A stretch of 64,000 bases of DNA from CAZQHK01 sp964593455 (GTDB lineage: Bacteria; Muiribacteriota; CAYSPT01): positions 1 to 64,000 of the forward strand of contig CAZQHK010000017.1 of NCBI GenBank assembly GCA_964593455.1, given 5' to 3'. The notes under the pieces were generated by a model. The model was not told where the DNA came from and searched no databases. It saw only the letters and a program-made list of their open reading frames with translations. The position numbers and the translations under genes were made by a program. Of the stretch, positions 7,529 to 16,396 are shown piece by piece. How positions within the stretch are numbered: the stretch's first letter is position 1; every line of letters begins with the position of its first letter.

Positions 7529-9946
7529 CTACGGTGCCGCCACGGCGGGAATGGTGTGGATGAGGCCCGGTTTGAGTTGTTCTATGTGTTCGGAGATGGC
7601 GCTGGTGAGCCGGGAGGATGAGTGAGCCGTCAAAAGATCGGTGATCGGTACCGATTCCACACCGTCGGTAACACTCAATACTTCCTCGATAGTGGTGAGT
7701 CCCCGGGAAACCTTTTCTATTCCGTGTTTCTTCATGGGGACCATGTTCGCGGCCAGGGCGGCCAGTCTGATCTCCTTTCCTGATGCGCGTTTCAAGGTGA
7801 GATCCCTGATCCTGTCGGTTATTACCAGCAGTTCGTGGATAGCCGTCCGGCCTCTATACCCGCTGGAACGGCACTCCGGGCAGCCGGTGCCGCGGTAAAA
7901 AACCGTATCCTCCCGAATCCCCATGGCACTGACCAGTTCCCGTGGAGGCCGGTACTCCGTTTTGCATCCGGGACATGTCAAACGCACCAATCGCTGTCCG
8001 ATAATGGCGGTCAGGGACGAGCTTAACAGGAACGGTTCTATACCCATATCGATGAGCCGGGTGATGGCTCCCGGCGCATCGTTGGTGTGCAGGGTGGAAA
8101 ACACCAGGTGGCCCGTCAAGGCCGCCCGGACGGCCAGTTCAGCGGTTTCATGGTCTCTGATTTCACCGATCATTATGATGTCGGGATCGAGCCGGAGTAT
8201 GGACCGGAGCCCGGAAACGAAGGTAAGGCCGGCCCTGGGGTTGACCTGGACCTGGTTTATGGGCTCTATCTGGTATTCGATGGGGTCTTCCACGGTGATG
8301 ATCTTCTTGCTCATATCGTTGACTTCACGGAGGGCGGCGTAAAGGGTCGATGTTTTCCCGCTGCCGGTTGGCCCGGTTACCAGGATCAAGCCGTGAGGTT
8401 TTTTCACCAGTGATTTCATCTGGTACAGGTTTTGTTCAGACAACCCGATCCGGTCCAGGGTCTTCAATCCCTTTTCTCGGTCGAGCACCCGCATCACCAC
8501 GTTTTCACCGTACATGGTGGGAATGGTAGCAACTCTCAAATCGATGGCCCGGTTATCCACTGCCAGCTCCACCCGTCCATCATGGGGCTGGCGTTTGCTG
8601 GCTATATCCATGTTGGAGATGACCTTGATCCGGGAAACCACTGCCTGGCTCAGCTCTACCGGGAAATCCATGGCGTGGTAAAGACAACCGTCGATGCGGT
8701 ACCTGATCCTGAGTGCGTTGGCGCAGGTCTCCAGGTGGATATCGCTGGCCCGCTCATGGATAGCTTTGGCGATTATCCTGTTCACCAGGCCGATGACGGG
8801 GGCCTGCTCGGCCAGGTCCTGAAGGTCTTCCCGGGTGGAGACGTCCACCTGTTTCGGGAGCACGGTAATCTGGTCGCCGCCTTTGGCCGGGACCGCCTGC
8901 TTGATAAGTTGTTCGAAGTTGGCTGTTTTCCCGTACAAACGGGACTGGGTTTTCTCGATCTCTTTTTGCTCCGCCATTACCGCTTTGACCTCGAGTTGGG
9001 TCCATGATTCGATCTGCTTGATCAGAGAGAAGTCGCTGGGATCTGGCATGGCCACGGTCAGTTCCCGTCCCTTTATCGACATCGGGAGAAGATGGTACTG
9101 GCGGGCTTTTCCTGCCGGGATGATCCTGGCCAGGTACGGTTTTGGATGGTAATCTTTGAAGTCGGCCCGCGGGTACTCAAGTTTTTTCTTCAGTTTCAAG
9201 GGAACGGGAATATGCTCGATCCAGATGGTCCCGATGTCCGCGTTAGCCAGAATAATCGCTTTTCGTATCACTTCCCTGAGCTGTTTAATGTTCTTTTTCC
9301 AGTTCAGTTTCTCCAGTCCCTGCAAGGCGGCAATTGAGATGCTCTCCACACCCAGGTTGTGCTTGCGGTTGTACTCTTTGATTAATGACACGGCCAGTGT
9401 GAGTATATCTTTGGGCCGTTCTCTTAAAGGGGGCAGGGTGATGAAACCTGAAAACAGGCTGAACAATTTCTCGAAGAACCTTCCGTTCTGAACACATTCT
9501 TTAAGGTCGGATCGGGAGGAGGCCAGCAACCTGATATCAAGGGCTATGATCTCCTCGTTTCCCGGCAGGACCATTGCCCGTCGTTTCAGGGTTTCGTAGA
9601 TGGCTTTCTGTAGGTCGGGCGCCAGGTGGTCGATGTTCTTGATAAAGACCGTTCCTCCGTTGGCCTGAAGAATTTTCCCCGGTTTCTTCCGGCTTCCGAA
9701 CAGGTATCGGAAGAACCGGTCATGCTTATCCCTACTCCCTTTCAGAAGTTTGGCGTCTACTTTTATAAACGGTTTACCGTCACGGGAGCTGTACCGGTGT
9801 ACGGTAACGGCAAGCTGCTCTTTGCCGGTCCCCTCTTCTCCCTGAATCAACAGGGAAAGGTCGGTGGCAGCAAGTTTCCTCGACCGGTCATAGATCTCTT
9901 TGACCTTCTCCTCAATCGTTATTAAACTACCGAATCGGTAGGGCAT
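7529..9946 (-). CDS. GspE/PilB-type secretion ATPase with N-terminal degenerate sigma-54-activator AAA+ domain
   Basis: This 805-residue protein has two ATPase parts. Residues 1-250 resemble the AAA+ domain of NtrC-type activators: Walker A GEEGTGKE (36-43), a DIRLLASSRSDLK block (137-149), and WKKNIKQLREVIRKA in place of WPGNVREL. Residues 265-340 look like a MshEN/T2SSE N-domain. Residues 380-760 are a complete GspE/PilB motor with Walker A GPTGSGKT (525-532), IMIGEIRD (591-598), a His box, and the zinc tetracysteine CPGC...CPEC (658-692). In the first AAA+ domain the GAFTGA loop is absent and the Walker B acids are replaced by FIKNID. The motor would drive type IV pilus assembly or type II secretion. 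No other pilus gene is nearby. Confidence 0.9.
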   Translation of the reverse strand: MPYRFGSLITIEEKVKEIYDRSRKLAATDLSLLIQGEEGTGKEQLAVTVHRYSSRDGKPFIKVDAKLLKGSRDKHDRFFRYLFGSRKKPGKILQANGGTVFIKNIDHLAPDLQKAIYETLKRRAMVLPGNEEIIALDIRLLASSRSDLKECVQNGRFFEKLFSLFSGFITLPPLRERPKDILTLAVSLIKEYNRKHNLGVESISIAALQGLEKLNWKKNIKQLREVIRKAIILANADIGTIWIEHIPVPLKLKKKLEYPRADFKDYHPKPYLARIIPAGKARQYHLLPMSIKGRELTVAMPDPSDFSLIKQIESWTQLEVKAVMAEQKEIEKTQSRLYGKTANFEQLIKQAVPAKGGDQITVLPKQVDVSTREDLQDLAEQAPVIGLVNRIIAKAIHERASDIHLETCANALRIRYRIDGCLYHAMDFPVELSQAVVSRIKVISNMDIASKRQPHDGRVELAVDNRAIDLRVATIPTMYGENVVMRVLDREKGLKTLDRIGLSEQNLYQMKSLVKKPHGLILVTGPTGSGKTSTLYAALREVNDMSKKIITVEDPIEYQIEPINQVQVNPRAGLTFVSGLRSILRLDPDIIMIGEIRDHETAELAVRAALTGHLVFSTLHTNDAPGAITRLIDMGIEPFLLSSSLTAIIGQRLVRLTCPGCKTEYRPPRELVSAMGIREDTVFYRGTGCPECRSSGYRGRTAIHELLVITDRIRDLTLKRASGKEIRLAALAANMVPMKKHGIEKVSRGLTTIEEVLSVTDGVESVPITDLLTAHSSSRLTSAISEHIEQLKPGLIHTIPAVAAP

Positions 9947-10086
9947 GTGAATGTCTCCAATCGGGCTTCATACTCTCTACTCAAAGGATAAGAGATGCAA
10001 TTTCCATACCAGTTGGAAATGAGGGGTTTTCATGATGGTTGGGAGCAAATGCCATTATTCTGTTCGGATACAGAACAGTATGTGAT

Positions 10087-10200
10087 TTATTTTACTGTTT
10101 GAATATAGGACACAGAGTTCCATGGTTGCTTGTTGAAGCATGAGGGAGCCAGTTGTGCTGATCGGGCCAGGTCGTGGATCAGGTCGTCGGTTATGTCCAC
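10087..10200 (-). pseudogene. Nitroreductase N-terminal remnant
   Basis: From GTG 10200, with GGGGGAG just upstream, the minus strand encodes VDITDDLIHDLARSAQLAPS and then CFNKQPW. This is the conserved N-terminus of the nitroreductase family, whose APSxxNxQPW motif binds FMN. The frame ends after 37 codons with a TAA at 10087-10089, where a full protein has 160 or more residues. It starts ten bases after the MBL hydrolase stop and was probably the second gene of that operon. The rest of the gene is not visible up to 9947. Confidence 0.6.
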
Positions 10201-10210
10201 TTTCTCCCCC

Positions 10211-11089
10211 CTACAGCTTAATGACCATACCTTCCTTGGCGAAATCTATTTCCAAGTTGTGTTTCCCGCCTGTCCGCTGGTCGAGATAGTCCAACGTGCG
10301 TTTGTGGAAGTCGTCTAGAAAAGTGTCGTCATGCTGGGGATCGTGGTGGAAAATAATCAGTTTCTTCACGCCGGCTTCCAGGGCGATCTCCACGCCTTTC
10401 ATGGGGGTAGAGTGTCCCCAAGATTTTTTCTTTTCATACTCTTCCGGGGTGTACTGGCCGTCGTAAATGAGAATGTCGGCGTTGATCGCCCAATCGATGA
10501 GTTTCCGGTCGGTAGGGCCGAATATCCGGTTAAATTTATGGCCGTCATGCTCGGTATCGCTGGCGTAGACCAGGGTATTGCTGCTTTCCTTGATCCGATA
10601 GGAAAACACGCTGTCCGGATGATTCAACCTGATGTATCCTACCTCAATATCGGCGAACACCGAGGCACCTTCATCCAGGTCGAGGAATTCGGCATCCGCG
10701 CCCATCTGCGTAAGCGATACCGGGAAGTTAGGGTACCGTTGCTGACCTTTGAGCACCTCGGAGAGGCTGTGATTTACCTTTTTCTCTCCGTACAGCCTGA
10801 AACAGTTGCCCGGGATAAAAGCGGGAGTGAAAAAAGGCCAGCCCTGGATGTGGTCCCAGTGAACGTGGCTGAACAGGACTTTGGCATTGATCGGTTTTCC
10901 CTGGGCTCGTTTTAAAAGGTCCAGCCCGAGAAGTCTAAGCCCGGTCCCGGCGTCGATAATGTATTCTTCGTTGTTATTGGTGATGACCTCGACACAGGCT
11001 GTATTGCCGCCGTACCGGTCAGTCCGCAACAAGCCGCTGGCTGATGGAGAGGGAATACTTCCTCTGACGCCCCAAAATTTGATAATCAT
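10211..11089 (-). CDS. MBL-fold metallo-hydrolase
   Basis: This 292-residue protein opens with IKFWGVRGSIPSP, typical of the phosphodiesterase-like branch of the metallo-beta-lactamase superfamily. The metal motif is SHVHWDHIQGWPFF. An Asp in the YASDTEHD block and a late HHDPQHDD supply the further ligands. YGGNTACVEV and IIDAGTGLRLLG are other landmarks of this group. Family members include cyclic nucleotide and phosphoribosyl-cyclic phosphate phosphodiesterases; the substrate cannot be read here. It precedes the nitroreductase remnant in the same direction. Confidence 0.85.
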   Translation of the reverse strand: MIIKFWGVRGSIPSPSASGLLRTDRYGGNTACVEVITNNNEEYIIDAGTGLRLLGLDLLKRAQGKPINAKVLFSHVHWDHIQGWPFFTPAFIPGNCFRLYGEKKVNHSLSEVLKGQQRYPNFPVSLTQMGADAEFLDLDEGASVFADIEVGYIRLNHPDSVFSYRIKESSNTLVYASDTEHDGHKFNRIFGPTDRKLIDWAINADILIYDGQYTPEEYEKKKSWGHSTPMKGVEIALEAGVKKLIIFHHDPQHDDTFLDDFHKRTLDYLDQRTGGKHNLEIDFAKEGMVIKL

Positions 11090-11416
11090 CTCTTTTCCTC
11101 CTCAGAAGATTGCATCCATGATTTGGCCGAAAGTATAGCATTCCCGTGAGAATCCGTCAAACATCACTGGTTTTCAGGCTGTGCGTTTGGAAGTTTCTTC
11201 CCGAACGGTCTTTATGTCCGGGTAAAGTTTATTGATACCGGTATGGCCTTAAATAGGGTCCTGAAAAAATCGTCTGAATGCAGTATTTGTTTCATTAATG
11301 TCCCCCAAAAAAATAGTAAATAGACGGAAATTCACCTTTCAATAATACTGCTATGATATCGTAAAAACAAGTAATGATTACGGATGCAGTCCTTCTTATT
11401 TTCTGTTATCCGGTGC

Positions 11417-11445
11417 TTGACTATGTTAGTTTTGGTGACTATACT
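11417..11445 (+). promoter_or_regulatory. Sigma-70-type promoter
   Basis: TTGACT (11417-11422) and TATACT (11440-11445) are spaced by 17 bases, each one base off consensus. Transcription would start near 11452. A strong ribosome site AAAGGGAG with ATG follows at 11505-11516. The rest of the 11090-11513 gap, about 420 bases, is AT-rich and holds no gene that I can see. Confidence 0.65.
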
Positions 11446-11559
11446 ATTAGTACATGTTGTTTCAGCAGTTGTGGCCTGTAAAAAATCCTTAATTAATTTT
11501 GATAAAGGGAGTGATGAGTCGTTCTTTACCTGAAAAAGTGGGGATATCTTTGTAACCTG

Positions 11560-12186
11560 TTGAGTGTCCTGCTCGGCAGTTCCTGGGCATCGGGAGTTAA
11601 CCTGTACCTGACGGTAGCCGGGCTGGGATACGCCGGACGGCAGGGTTGGATAACGCTTCCGGGCAATCTTGAGATTCTCACCAATCCGTATGTTATCGCC
11701 ACGGCGGTCATTCTGTATGTGGTGGAGTTCGGCGCCGATAAGGTGCCTTACATAGACAATGTGTGGGACTCGGTTCATACGTTTATCCGCCCGGTTGGGG
11801 GGGCGGCCCTGGCTTACATGGGCACCGCCGAATTGGGACAGGCTTCGCAGATAATTGCCACCTTGCTAAGCGGTTCCGTGGCCATGCAGTCCCATCTCAC
11901 CAAAGCGGGCGCTCGAGCGGCGATCAACACCTCCCCGGAACCGTTCACCAACACTATCGCCAGCCTAACCGAAGACGGGCTGGTGGCCGGGCTTCTCGTC
12001 CTTATCGCCAAGTATCCGGTTGTCGCCACCATCGTAGCGGTCCTGCTCATCATCGGCACCTTCGTCCTGCTCATGATGGTCTTCAAGTTTGTGAAGAAAG
12101 TGTTCGGCTGGTTGTTCGGTTCCCGTAAAGAAACCGTTGCTGCCCTTTCTCCCGAAGCGGCTGTCCCGTCGGTTCCGACTGAGTAA
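11560..12186 (+). CDS. DUF4126 family membrane protein
   Basis: This 208-residue protein matches the DUF4126 family: LLGSSWASGVNLYLTVAGLG at the N-terminus, VVEFGADKVPYIDNVWDSVH, then LAYMGTAEL and a run of hydrophobic helices ending VLLIIGTFVLLMMVFKFVKK. About five membrane segments are likely. The start is uncertain. TTG 11560 has no ribosome site, while ATG 11514 has an excellent one but lies in another frame and stops at 11553-11555 after 13 codons. Either that is a leader peptide or one base has been lost or gained between 11518 and 11553. It precedes the cNMP-binding gene by 14 bases and is probably in its operon. Confidence 0.75.
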   Translation: MSVLLGSSWASGVNLYLTVAGLGYAGRQGWITLPGNLEILTNPYVIATAVILYVVEFGADKVPYIDNVWDSVHTFIRPVGGAALAYMGTAELGQASQIIATLLSGSVAMQSHLTKAGARAAINTSPEPFTNTIASLTEDGLVAGLLVLIAKYPVVATIVAVLLIIGTFVLLMMVFKFVKKVFGWLFGSRKETVAALSPEAAVPSVPTE

Positions 12187-12200
12187 AGGAGGCTGTTCGA

Positions 12201-13160
12201 ATGGCTGTCGTTGAAGCGTTGCGGATCATTCCTGTCTTTCAGCCTCTTGACCAGGATATCCTGGAACCCATTGCTGAATTATGCGGGACGGAACTGTTCG
12301 ATAAGGGAGACAATGTGTTTCGGAAAGGCGATTTAGGAAACAGGATGTTTTTTATCCAGCGAGGCCAGGTCGATGTGGTGGGAACCGCTTCGTCCGGTAC
12401 CAAGTTTCCTATTTCCCAAATCGGGTCCGGTGATTTTTTCGGAGAAACGGGAATGCTGGGAGACAATAGTTATGGAACCACCACGGTGGTCAAAGAAGAC
12501 CTGATATCCCTCGTCCTTCGCCGCCAGGATTTCATAGCCTTGCTCGACGAATACCCGGAATCAGCCCTGGAATTGTTGAAAAGCGTGGGTCGGCAATTGA
12601 GTCATCGCGTGCGGCACCTCAACGAGCAGTTTCTGTTTACCAGGAGCATTGCCAACACACTTGAGGATGTCGAAACCAATGATAGTAACCGGCTCGAGCA
12701 TCCCGATGCTATGGAAGCTCTGGCGCTTGACTCGCAGACCTTCGAATTCCTCCGGACAATGGGAGAAGAGGTGAGTCTGGGACAGGATGAAATACTCGTT
12801 CCTGAAGGCGGCCGCCAGCGCGATTTTTATATTCTGGAAGACGGCCGGGCCATCGTTCAGAAAAAACTTCCGGGCGGGGAGAGCCTGGTGCTGGCTTTTA
12901 TTGTCGCCGGCGGTATTTTCGGGGAGATGAGCTTTCTCGATCACGGATTCAGGTCGGCTGAGGTGCGGTCCCTGTCCCCGGTGAAGCTGCGCGCATACTG
13001 GGGGAATAGCCTGGATCGGTTGTCTCAGACAGATATTGAAAGATTAAACAAAGTCTACCTCGGGATTATCAGGCACATGTGTGCTAACTACAATCTGACC
13101 GGTGAAGATTATCTGGAAGCCAAGTACAAGATTTACCTGACCCTCCACCCTGAAGACTAA
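12201..13160 (+). CDS. Protein with two cyclic-nucleotide-binding domains
   Basis: This 319-residue protein has two CRP-type sensor domains and no helix-turn-helix. The first (residues 8-125) shows FRKGDLGNRMFFIQRGQVDV and then GSGDFFGETGMLGD, a good phosphate-binding cassette. The second (175-285) shows VPEGGRQRDFYILEDGRAIV and AGGIFGEMSFLD. Both hold the GE pair, but the cassette arginine is not clear in either, so ligand binding is unsure. It ends in a short helical tail. It probably acts by protein contact. It follows DUF4126 closely and is convergent with the helicase gene, with a six-base gap. Confidence 0.85.
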   Translation: MAVVEALRIIPVFQPLDQDILEPIAELCGTELFDKGDNVFRKGDLGNRMFFIQRGQVDVVGTASSGTKFPISQIGSGDFFGETGMLGDNSYGTTTVVKEDLISLVLRRQDFIALLDEYPESALELLKSVGRQLSHRVRHLNEQFLFTRSIANTLEDVETNDSNRLEHPDAMEALALDSQTFEFLRTMGEEVSLGQDEILVPEGGRQRDFYILEDGRAIVQKKLPGGESLVLAFIVAGGIFGEMSFLDHGFRSAEVRSLSPVKLRAYWGNSLDRLSQTDIERLNKVYLGIIRHMCANYNLTGEDYLEAKYKIYLTLHPED

Positions 13161-13166
13161 TCCGGG

Positions 13167-15425
13167 CTACAGCCCCAACTCCAGGTCCGGCCGGACCAGT
13201 TCCCGGTTTACCCGGGTCATGCATCGATCCACTTTTTCCTGAAGCGATGCGAATCCGTGGCTGGCTGCTTTAATCTGGCGCAGAAGATCGATGACCAGTC
13301 TGAGCAAGCGGATGAAATCACCCTCGGAAAATCCACTTCCGCGGACCAGACCCATCAAGCCTGAGCCGGTAGCCCAGTCGAAAGTAATCTTGGCGACACT
13401 GGGCTGCATGGGCGGCACGGCGGTGAGCCCGTGCTTTTTTTCCTGCTTCCGGAGATGGCGGATGGTGGTAAAGGCCGCCGCTAATCGGTCCCGCAGGTTT
13501 TGGGAGCGAGGCATTCGAAGCAGCCGTTCTTCTCCTCGTGGTTCATGGATTACGCAGGCCAGACAAGCTACCAGTTCAGGTTCGGAGAGCTGCTTGAAAA
13601 GTCCTCCCATGGCTAACTCGGTAATCTGGAGCTCGTAGCCGTGAATGTGGCTGGCGAAGATCCCGCGGTCGGTAAGCGTGAGTTCGTCCAGGTATCCAAG
13701 TTTCTGAAGAAATTTTACTTTTTTCCAGAAGCCCCGCACGTGATGCCGGTCGGAGTAGGTGCTCAGAGTTTCCTGAAGACTGAGTATCTCGCTGACGAAC
13801 CATTTGATTTTCCGGGTGCAACGGTTCCGGAGGCTGCATTGGAAACAAGCGTATCCGGACAGGGGTGACCGTTTGATATGTTTATCCGAACGGTTCCTTC
13901 CTTTACGTTTCCGGCCCTGCCTCCGGTTCGCTCTTTGCTCGTAGGGTTGGGGAAACCGTTTCAGGTCCCCCTGGAAAGAGAGCAACTCTTCGAAGGTGGC
14001 GGCGTCGGTCCGGCATTGGAATCGTTCGCGGGCCCGTTTTTTTAATTTTTTCAGACGCTTTTTCCACTTCACGGCCTGCCGGTCGAACTGATATTGATAG
14101 AAATTGTTTTTAAGGACTTCCTCTATCTTTTTGAGAGACCCGATAGTGGCCAGATTGAGAACCGAGTTGTAGGAGAGGTCGAACTGGCTTTGAAGCGCTT
14201 CTGTGCCCTCTTCATCCAGCACGTTTTTGATCTCGCCGGGTGCACAATCATCCGGCCGAAACAGACTAATGGCGTGGCCGAAATCGTCGATACCGCGTCT
14301 TCCCGCCCGCCCGGCCATCTGGAAGTACTCTCGTGAGTGAAGCATTCTCAGGCTCCGGCCGTCAAACTTTTTCAGGTTTTCAAACACCACGGTACGGGCC
14401 GGCATATTGATCCCTACGGCGAAAGTTTCCGTGGCAAAGAGGGCTTTTAACAACCGCTGTTCGAACAGGTCTTCTACCAGGATCTTGAGGACCGGCAGCA
14501 TGCCTGCATTGTGGAAACCGATACCCCGAGGAAGCAGGTTTGACAGCTCTTTTACCCGCGGCATTTGTTCAATTCCCAATCCGCTGAGCGTGTCCGATAT
14601 CGTCTGCCGGATCTGCTCTTTTTCTTCAGCGGTGGTAAAATCGAAATCCTTGCCCACCATTGCGGCCATCTCTTCCGTGCGGCGGCGGCTGAACACGAAA
14701 AACAGGCCCGGCAGGTAATCCTTGCGTTTCAGTATCTCTACCAGTTTCGTCAGGTCCGGTCTTGGTGACCGCCTCCGTTTTCGTTTTTCCGATGGTTTGC
14801 CCGGTGTTTTTTCTTTCAGATCGGCTGGTGTAATCAGCTTGTTATCCGGGGTGAAAAGCAGATGTTTCAATGGTACCGGCCGGTGGTTGGACTGGATTAC
14901 TTCAACTTTGTGGTTCTTGATGGAACTGATCCAGTTTGCCAGTTCATGTACGTTGGGGACCGTGGCCGAGAGAGCCAGAAAACGGATATTGTCCGGGGAG
15001 AAAATGATGCTTTCTTCCCACACGGTCCCGCGCTCTACATCGTCCAGGAAATGTACCTCGTCCAGGATGATATAACCGACATCTTCCGCCCGCGTCGTGT
15101 TGTCGAAAAGAATGTTTCGGTATATCTCGGTAATCATCATCAGGGCCGGTGCTCCGGGATTGATTACCACGTCCCCGGTCAGGATTCCCACCTGATCGCC
15201 ATACAGTTTTTTAAACTGTCTGAATTTTTGATTGTTGAGCGCTTTAATCGGAGCTGTGTAAAAGATACGTTGCCCTTTTTCCAAAAACTTTTCAATCAGG
15301 TATTCAGCTATCAGGGTCTTCCCGCTACCGGTCGGTGCTGAGACGATGACTGAGTGGTTGCGCTCGATACCGGCGATGGCTTCTTCCTGAAACGGATCGA
15401 GGTGAAATCCTTTATATGTAGTCAT
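13167..15425 (-). CDS. Ski2-like DEVH-box helicase
   Basis: This 752-residue superfamily 2 helicase shows the motifs in order: Q-like FHLDPFQEEAI, I APTGSGKT, Ia TAPIKALNNQK, II DEVH, III LSATVPN, then FVFSRRRTEE, V TETFAVGINMPARTVV and VI QMAGRAGRRGID. The spacing matches the Ski2/Mtr4/HelY group that unwinds RNA. A basic insert around residue 500 (RRQGRKRKGRNRSDKHIKR) is followed by a four-cysteine cluster CFQCSLRNRC, which could bind metal. The C-terminal part fits the helical domain of this group. It stands alone on the minus strand. Confidence 0.85.
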   Translation of the reverse strand: MTTYKGFHLDPFQEEAIAGIERNHSVIVSAPTGSGKTLIAEYLIEKFLEKGQRIFYTAPIKALNNQKFRQFKKLYGDQVGILTGDVVINPGAPALMMITEIYRNILFDNTTRAEDVGYIILDEVHFLDDVERGTVWEESIIFSPDNIRFLALSATVPNVHELANWISSIKNHKVEVIQSNHRPVPLKHLLFTPDNKLITPADLKEKTPGKPSEKRKRRRSPRPDLTKLVEILKRKDYLPGLFFVFSRRRTEEMAAMVGKDFDFTTAEEKEQIRQTISDTLSGLGIEQMPRVKELSNLLPRGIGFHNAGMLPVLKILVEDLFEQRLLKALFATETFAVGINMPARTVVFENLKKFDGRSLRMLHSREYFQMAGRAGRRGIDDFGHAISLFRPDDCAPGEIKNVLDEEGTEALQSQFDLSYNSVLNLATIGSLKKIEEVLKNNFYQYQFDRQAVKWKKRLKKLKKRARERFQCRTDAATFEELLSFQGDLKRFPQPYEQRANRRQGRKRKGRNRSDKHIKRSPLSGYACFQCSLRNRCTRKIKWFVSEILSLQETLSTYSDRHHVRGFWKKVKFLQKLGYLDELTLTDRGIFASHIHGYELQITELAMGGLFKQLSEPELVACLACVIHEPRGEERLLRMPRSQNLRDRLAAAFTTIRHLRKQEKKHGLTAVPPMQPSVAKITFDWATGSGLMGLVRGSGFSEGDFIRLLRLVIDLLRQIKAASHGFASLQEKVDRCMTRVNRELVRPDLELGL

Positions 15426-15534
15426 TAGATGTTATGTCCATTCAAATAAGGGGAACATCATAGTACCGGAAAAATGCAATTCTGTATATACGATTGTCTG
15501 ATTTTCATATCGAGCCCTGACTTGTCCTTTCTAA

Positions 15535-15709
15535 CCCGAATAATTCACAAATAATCTGCTACGGCTCGTAAATGACCACACCTACTGTGTTGCGCTTGAA
15601 AAATGTACTCATCGTACCGACCGGTACGACTCCGTGCATTTTCCTGCACGCGCCTTGTATTTGCGGCCATTTACTTCACCTCGCGACGAAGATTCGTGAA
15701 TTATTCGGG
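15535..15709. repeat. Long inverted-repeat element A
   Basis: CCCGAATAATTCAC (15535-15548) is repeated inverted at 15696-15709. Inside, the arms continue with partial complementarity (CGTAAATGACC against GGCCATTTAC). A central palindrome CGTACCGACCGGTACG lies at 15613-15628. The element fills much of the 364-base gap between the helicase and the next gene. It shares a CGTAYCG...GGTACGACT-like core with element B when B is read on the other strand. No reading frame is present. Confidence 0.6.
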
Positions 15710-15789
15710 CTAATTGGTTTCCATCTTTGGTAATATAGCATTGGAATTACCTGAAAAAATGAGTTGTCATTGATGCAGGGAGGGATAGT

Positions 15790-16209
15790 GTGATTGCGGA
15801 AAATCAGATGACCGATGAAGCCAGGCAGATCGAGGAAGAGATAGAGGATCTCCGGCAGGAAATGGAGAAATTCAAGCGGGAAAAGGAGCGGGTCCGGGCC
15901 ATTGTGGGCCGGATCGGAGGTATGCCGACCTTCAATACCAAAATAATTAATATCGCGCTGGTCGTTTTCATCCTGACCTGTTTGGTCGTTTCTCTTGTCA
16001 CCGGGGACACGCTGAGATTCGTGATGCTCGAATTGGCGCTGGCGGCACTGTCGTTGAAAATAATCTACCTGGTGCACCACCAGGGACGGATAAGCCATTT
16101 TCAGCTCTGGATACTCTCATCACTTGAATGGCGCCTGGACGAAGTCCTGCGGGAGTTGCGTGAACTAAGCAAGAGCCCGCCGATTGGCAAAAAAGACGCT
16201 GAAGCATAG
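15790..16209 (+). CDS. Small coiled-coil membrane protein, unknown function
   Basis: This 139-residue protein starts at GTG 15790 with GGGAGGG five bases upstream. Residues 8-42 are highly charged with a heptad pattern (EARQIEEEIEDLRQEMEKFKREKERVR), so a coiled coil is likely. Two hydrophobic segments follow (IINIALVVFILTCLVVSLV and FVMLELALAALSLKIIYLV), then an amphipathic tail (LEWRLDEVLRELRELSK). It looks like a membrane-anchored scaffold. I recognise no family. Its stop lies seven bases before inverted-repeat element B. Confidence 0.65.
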   Translation: MIAENQMTDEARQIEEEIEDLRQEMEKFKREKERVRAIVGRIGGMPTFNTKIINIALVVFILTCLVVSLVTGDTLRFVMLELALAALSLKIIYLVHHQGRISHFQLWILSSLEWRLDEVLRELRELSKSPPIGKKDAEA

Positions 16210-16215
16210 GGCTAC

Positions 16216-16396
16216 GCCCTGTTATTTCACCAGTTGCCGTCACGAGGTCGCGAAGTCATGCGTAGCTTCACGGCACTCGACCAAGCCTTCCGCAGTCGTA
16301 TCCTTTGCGATACGTCGAGGACAGGCGACCAAGAGTAACGAAGAAGATGCGTGTGAATTTGTGACCGCAGTAGGCACACTGGTGAAATAACAGGGC
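16216..16396. repeat. Long inverted-repeat element B
   Basis: GCCCTGTTATTTCACCAGT (16216-16234) is repeated inverted and perfect at 16378-16396, over 19 bases. The element fills the whole space between two convergent stops and its last base falls in the fabH stop codon. The inner part holds a second hairpin, GTATCCTTTGCGATAC at 16299-16314. It may end transcription from both sides. Arms differ from element A in sequence, but both begin with CCC and contain a TATTTCA- or TAATTCA-like block. Confidence 0.65.

Noticed and set aside
10060..10085. CTGTTC...GAACAG looked like a LexA-type operator.
   Set aside because: The spacing does not fit the known LexA box types and it lies after genes, not in front of an SOS gene.
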